Program-made: the position numbers and the translations under genes | Shown: piece by piece, positions 4,662-5,974 of the stretch | How positions within the stretch are numbered: position 1 is the stretch's first letter | How the letters are laid out: every line of letters begins with the position of its first letter | Assembly (NCBI GenBank): GCA_022562335.1 | Contig: JADFPM010000172.1 | Span: 1-5,974, forward strand | DNA: 5,974 nucleotides | Reading direction: 5' to 3' | Source of the DNA: Chloroflexota bacterium | GTDB taxonomy: Bacteria > Chloroflexota > Dehalococcoidia > Lucifugimonadales > UBA3495 | The notes under the pieces: model-generated | Seen by the model: the letters and a program-made list of their open reading frames with translations, nothing else | Databases searched by the model: none | What the model was told of the DNA's origin: nothing

Positions 4662-5974
4662 TTGACCTCAGAAAACCGCGCGATGGACCAGAGATTGGCC
4701 GACCTGGCGGAACTTCGCCAGCAAGCCCAGAAAGGCGGCGGTCAAAACCGCATCGACCAGCAGCACAGCCGGGGCAAGTTGACCGCCCGGGAGCGGTTGG
4801 CCCTTCTGATGGATGAGGGGACCTTTCAGGAGATGGACTCCTTCGTCACCCACCGCACCACGGATTTTGGCCTGGCCGACAGCAAGTTCTTGGGAGACGC
4901 GGTGGTCACCGGATATGGCCGGGTGGAAGGCCGGCAGGTATTTGCCTTTGCCCAGGATTTCACCGTCTTCGGCGGATCTCTCTCGGAAGTCGTGAGCGAA
5001 AAGATCTGCAAGATCATGGACCTGGCCGCCAAGACTGGGTGCCCCGTCGTCGGCTTTGCCGATTCCGGTGGCGCGCGCATCCAAGAAGGCGCGGGAAGCC
5101 TGGCCGCCTACGGCGATATATTTTTGAGGAACACCCTTTTCTCCGGAGTGGTCCCCCAGATATCGGTCATAGTCGGGCCGGCGGCCGGTGGCGCGGTATA
5201 CTCCCCGGCCATCACCGATTTCGTGTTCATGGTCCAGGGCATGGGCCAGATGTACATCACCGGCCCCGACGTCATACGGGCGGTCACCGGCGAGGAAGTC
5301 ACCCACGAGGAGTTGGGCGGGGCGGCCAGCCACGCCACCCGCAGCGGAGTGGCCCACTTCGTCTCGGAAACCGAGGAAGAGTGCCTGGCCGACGTGCGGC
5401 ACCTGCTGTCGTTCCTGCCATCCAACAACCTGGAAGATACTCCATCGGTGGCTACCACCGACTCCCCGTCCCGGCAAGACCCCGAACTGCGCTACCTGAT
5501 ACCCGACGATTCCAACCGTCCCTACGACATGCGGGACATCATCTACCGCGTGGTGGACGATGAGGATTTCTTGGAGGTCCACCAGGGGTTTGCTCCCAAC
5601 ATCGTGGTTGGATTCGGCCGTTTTAACGGCAGGTCGGTGGGGTTTGTCGGGAACCAGCCCAACTACCTGGCCGGCGTCCTGAACATAGACGCATCCATCA
5701 AGGCGGCTCGGTTTGTTAGATTTTGCGACTGCTTCAACATTCCCCTGGTGACCTTGGTGGACGTGCCCGGTTTCATGCCCGGCGTAACCCAGGAACACGG
5801 TGGCATCATCCGCCACGGCGCCAAGCTGATCTACGCCTACGCCGAGGCCACGGTGCCCAAGGTTTGCATCATCACCCGCAAAGCCTATGGCGGGGCCTAC
5901 ATCGTCATGAGCAGCAAACACCTGCGTCCGGACATCAACCTGGTTTGGCCTTCTGCCGAGATCGCCGTGATGGG
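4662..5974 (+). CDS. pccB: Acyl-CoA carboxylase carboxyltransferase (beta) subunit, PccB/MmdA family (3' partial)
   Basis: Transfers CO2 from carboxybiotin on the partner subunit to an acyl-CoA, for example propionyl-CoA to methylmalonyl-CoA. Numbered from the ATG at 4683, my translation shows RIDQQHSRGKLTARERL (23-39), FAFAQDFTVFGGSLSE (87-102), FADSGGARIQEG (125-136), the first oxyanion-hole loop GPAAGGAVYSPA (165-176), YITGPDVI (191-198), RPYDMRDII (279-287), GNQPNYLAG (323-331), LVDVPGFMPG (358-367) and the second oxyanion loop TRKAYGGAYIVMSSKHL (398-414). About 431 residues are present of a usual 510-520. TTG at 4662 is preferred because of its GGAG and because relatives often carry a few residues before the first helix; ATG 4683 is the alternative. 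The specificity position in AYGGAY(D/I) is Ile, so the substrate may not be propionyl-CoA alone. The biotin carboxylase partner is not in view. Confidence 0.93.
   Translation, partial: MTSENRAMDQRLADLAELRQQAQKGGGQNRIDQQHSRGKLTARERLALLMDEGTFQEMDSFVTHRTTDFGLADSKFLGDAVVTGYGRVEGRQVFAFAQDFTVFGGSLSEVVSEKICKIMDLAAKTGCPVVGFADSGGARIQEGAGSLAAYGDIFLRNTLFSGVVPQISVIVGPAAGGAVYSPAITDFVFMVQGMGQMYITGPDVIRAVTGEEVTHEELGGAASHATRSGVAHFVSETEEECLADVRHLLSFLPSNNLEDTPSVATTDSPSRQDPELRYLIPDDSNRPYDMRDIIYRVVDDEDFLEVHQGFAPNIVVGFGRFNGRSVGFVGNQPNYLAGVLNIDASIKAARFVRFCDCFNIPLVTLVDVPGFMPGVTQEHGGIIRHGAKLIYAYAEATVPKVCIITRKAYGGAYIVMSSKHLRPDINLVWPSAEIAVM

Noticed and set aside
4668..5921. 417-residue minus-strand ORF antisense to pccB
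   Set aside because: It is fully covered by the plus-strand carboxyltransferase, whose motifs are unmistakable. The antisense product has no recognisable domain and is Gly/His/Val/Asp-rich, as expected of a shadow of GC-rich codons.
1..5974. CRISPR array, tRNA/rRNA, transposase, phage or defence genes
   Set aside because: No regularly spaced repeats, RNA gene signatures or matching proteins were seen; all long coding regions are metabolic or housekeeping genes.

Overview
The window looks like an ordinary, gene-dense, GC-rich bacterial chromosome segment. My best guess at origin is a Chloroflexota-type bacterium (Dehalococcoidia/SAR202-like). This rests on the general look of the proteins, the archaeal-style dUTPase and a palindromic intergenic repeat that I associate from memory with such genomes, so it is a weak inference. 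No mobile element, CRISPR array, tRNA or rRNA was seen, and I find no convincing undescribed multi-gene system.

Five genes lie on the minus strand and one on the plus strand. Reading the minus strand from right to left: folP (dihydropteroate synthase, 3576-4436) and folK (HPPK, 3037-3579) overlap by 4 bp (GTGA) and carry out adjacent steps of folate synthesis. After a 264-base gap comes an orphan groEL (1147-2772) with its own promoter and a leader of about 125 nt. After a further 190-base gap holding a nested palindromic repeat come an archaeal-type dUTPase (dut, 427-957) and the 5' part of queG (epoxyqueuosine reductase, 1-380), which runs off the left edge. On the plus strand, divergent from folP, is a carboxyltransferase subunit of a biotin-dependent acyl-CoA carboxylase (PccB/MmdA family, from 4662), which runs off the right edge.

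The genes are metabolic and housekeeping: folate, dUTP removal, tRNA queuosine modification, protein folding and propionyl/acyl-CoA carboxylation. Points worth a second look are an Ile at the acyl-CoA specificity position of the carboxyltransferase; a GroEL without the GGM tail and without an adjacent groES, with His in place of a substrate-contact Tyr; a small palindrome apparently inserted inside a larger palindromic repeat; overlapping opposite-strand -10 elements between folP and pccB; and an in-frame upstream ORF ending six bases before folP.
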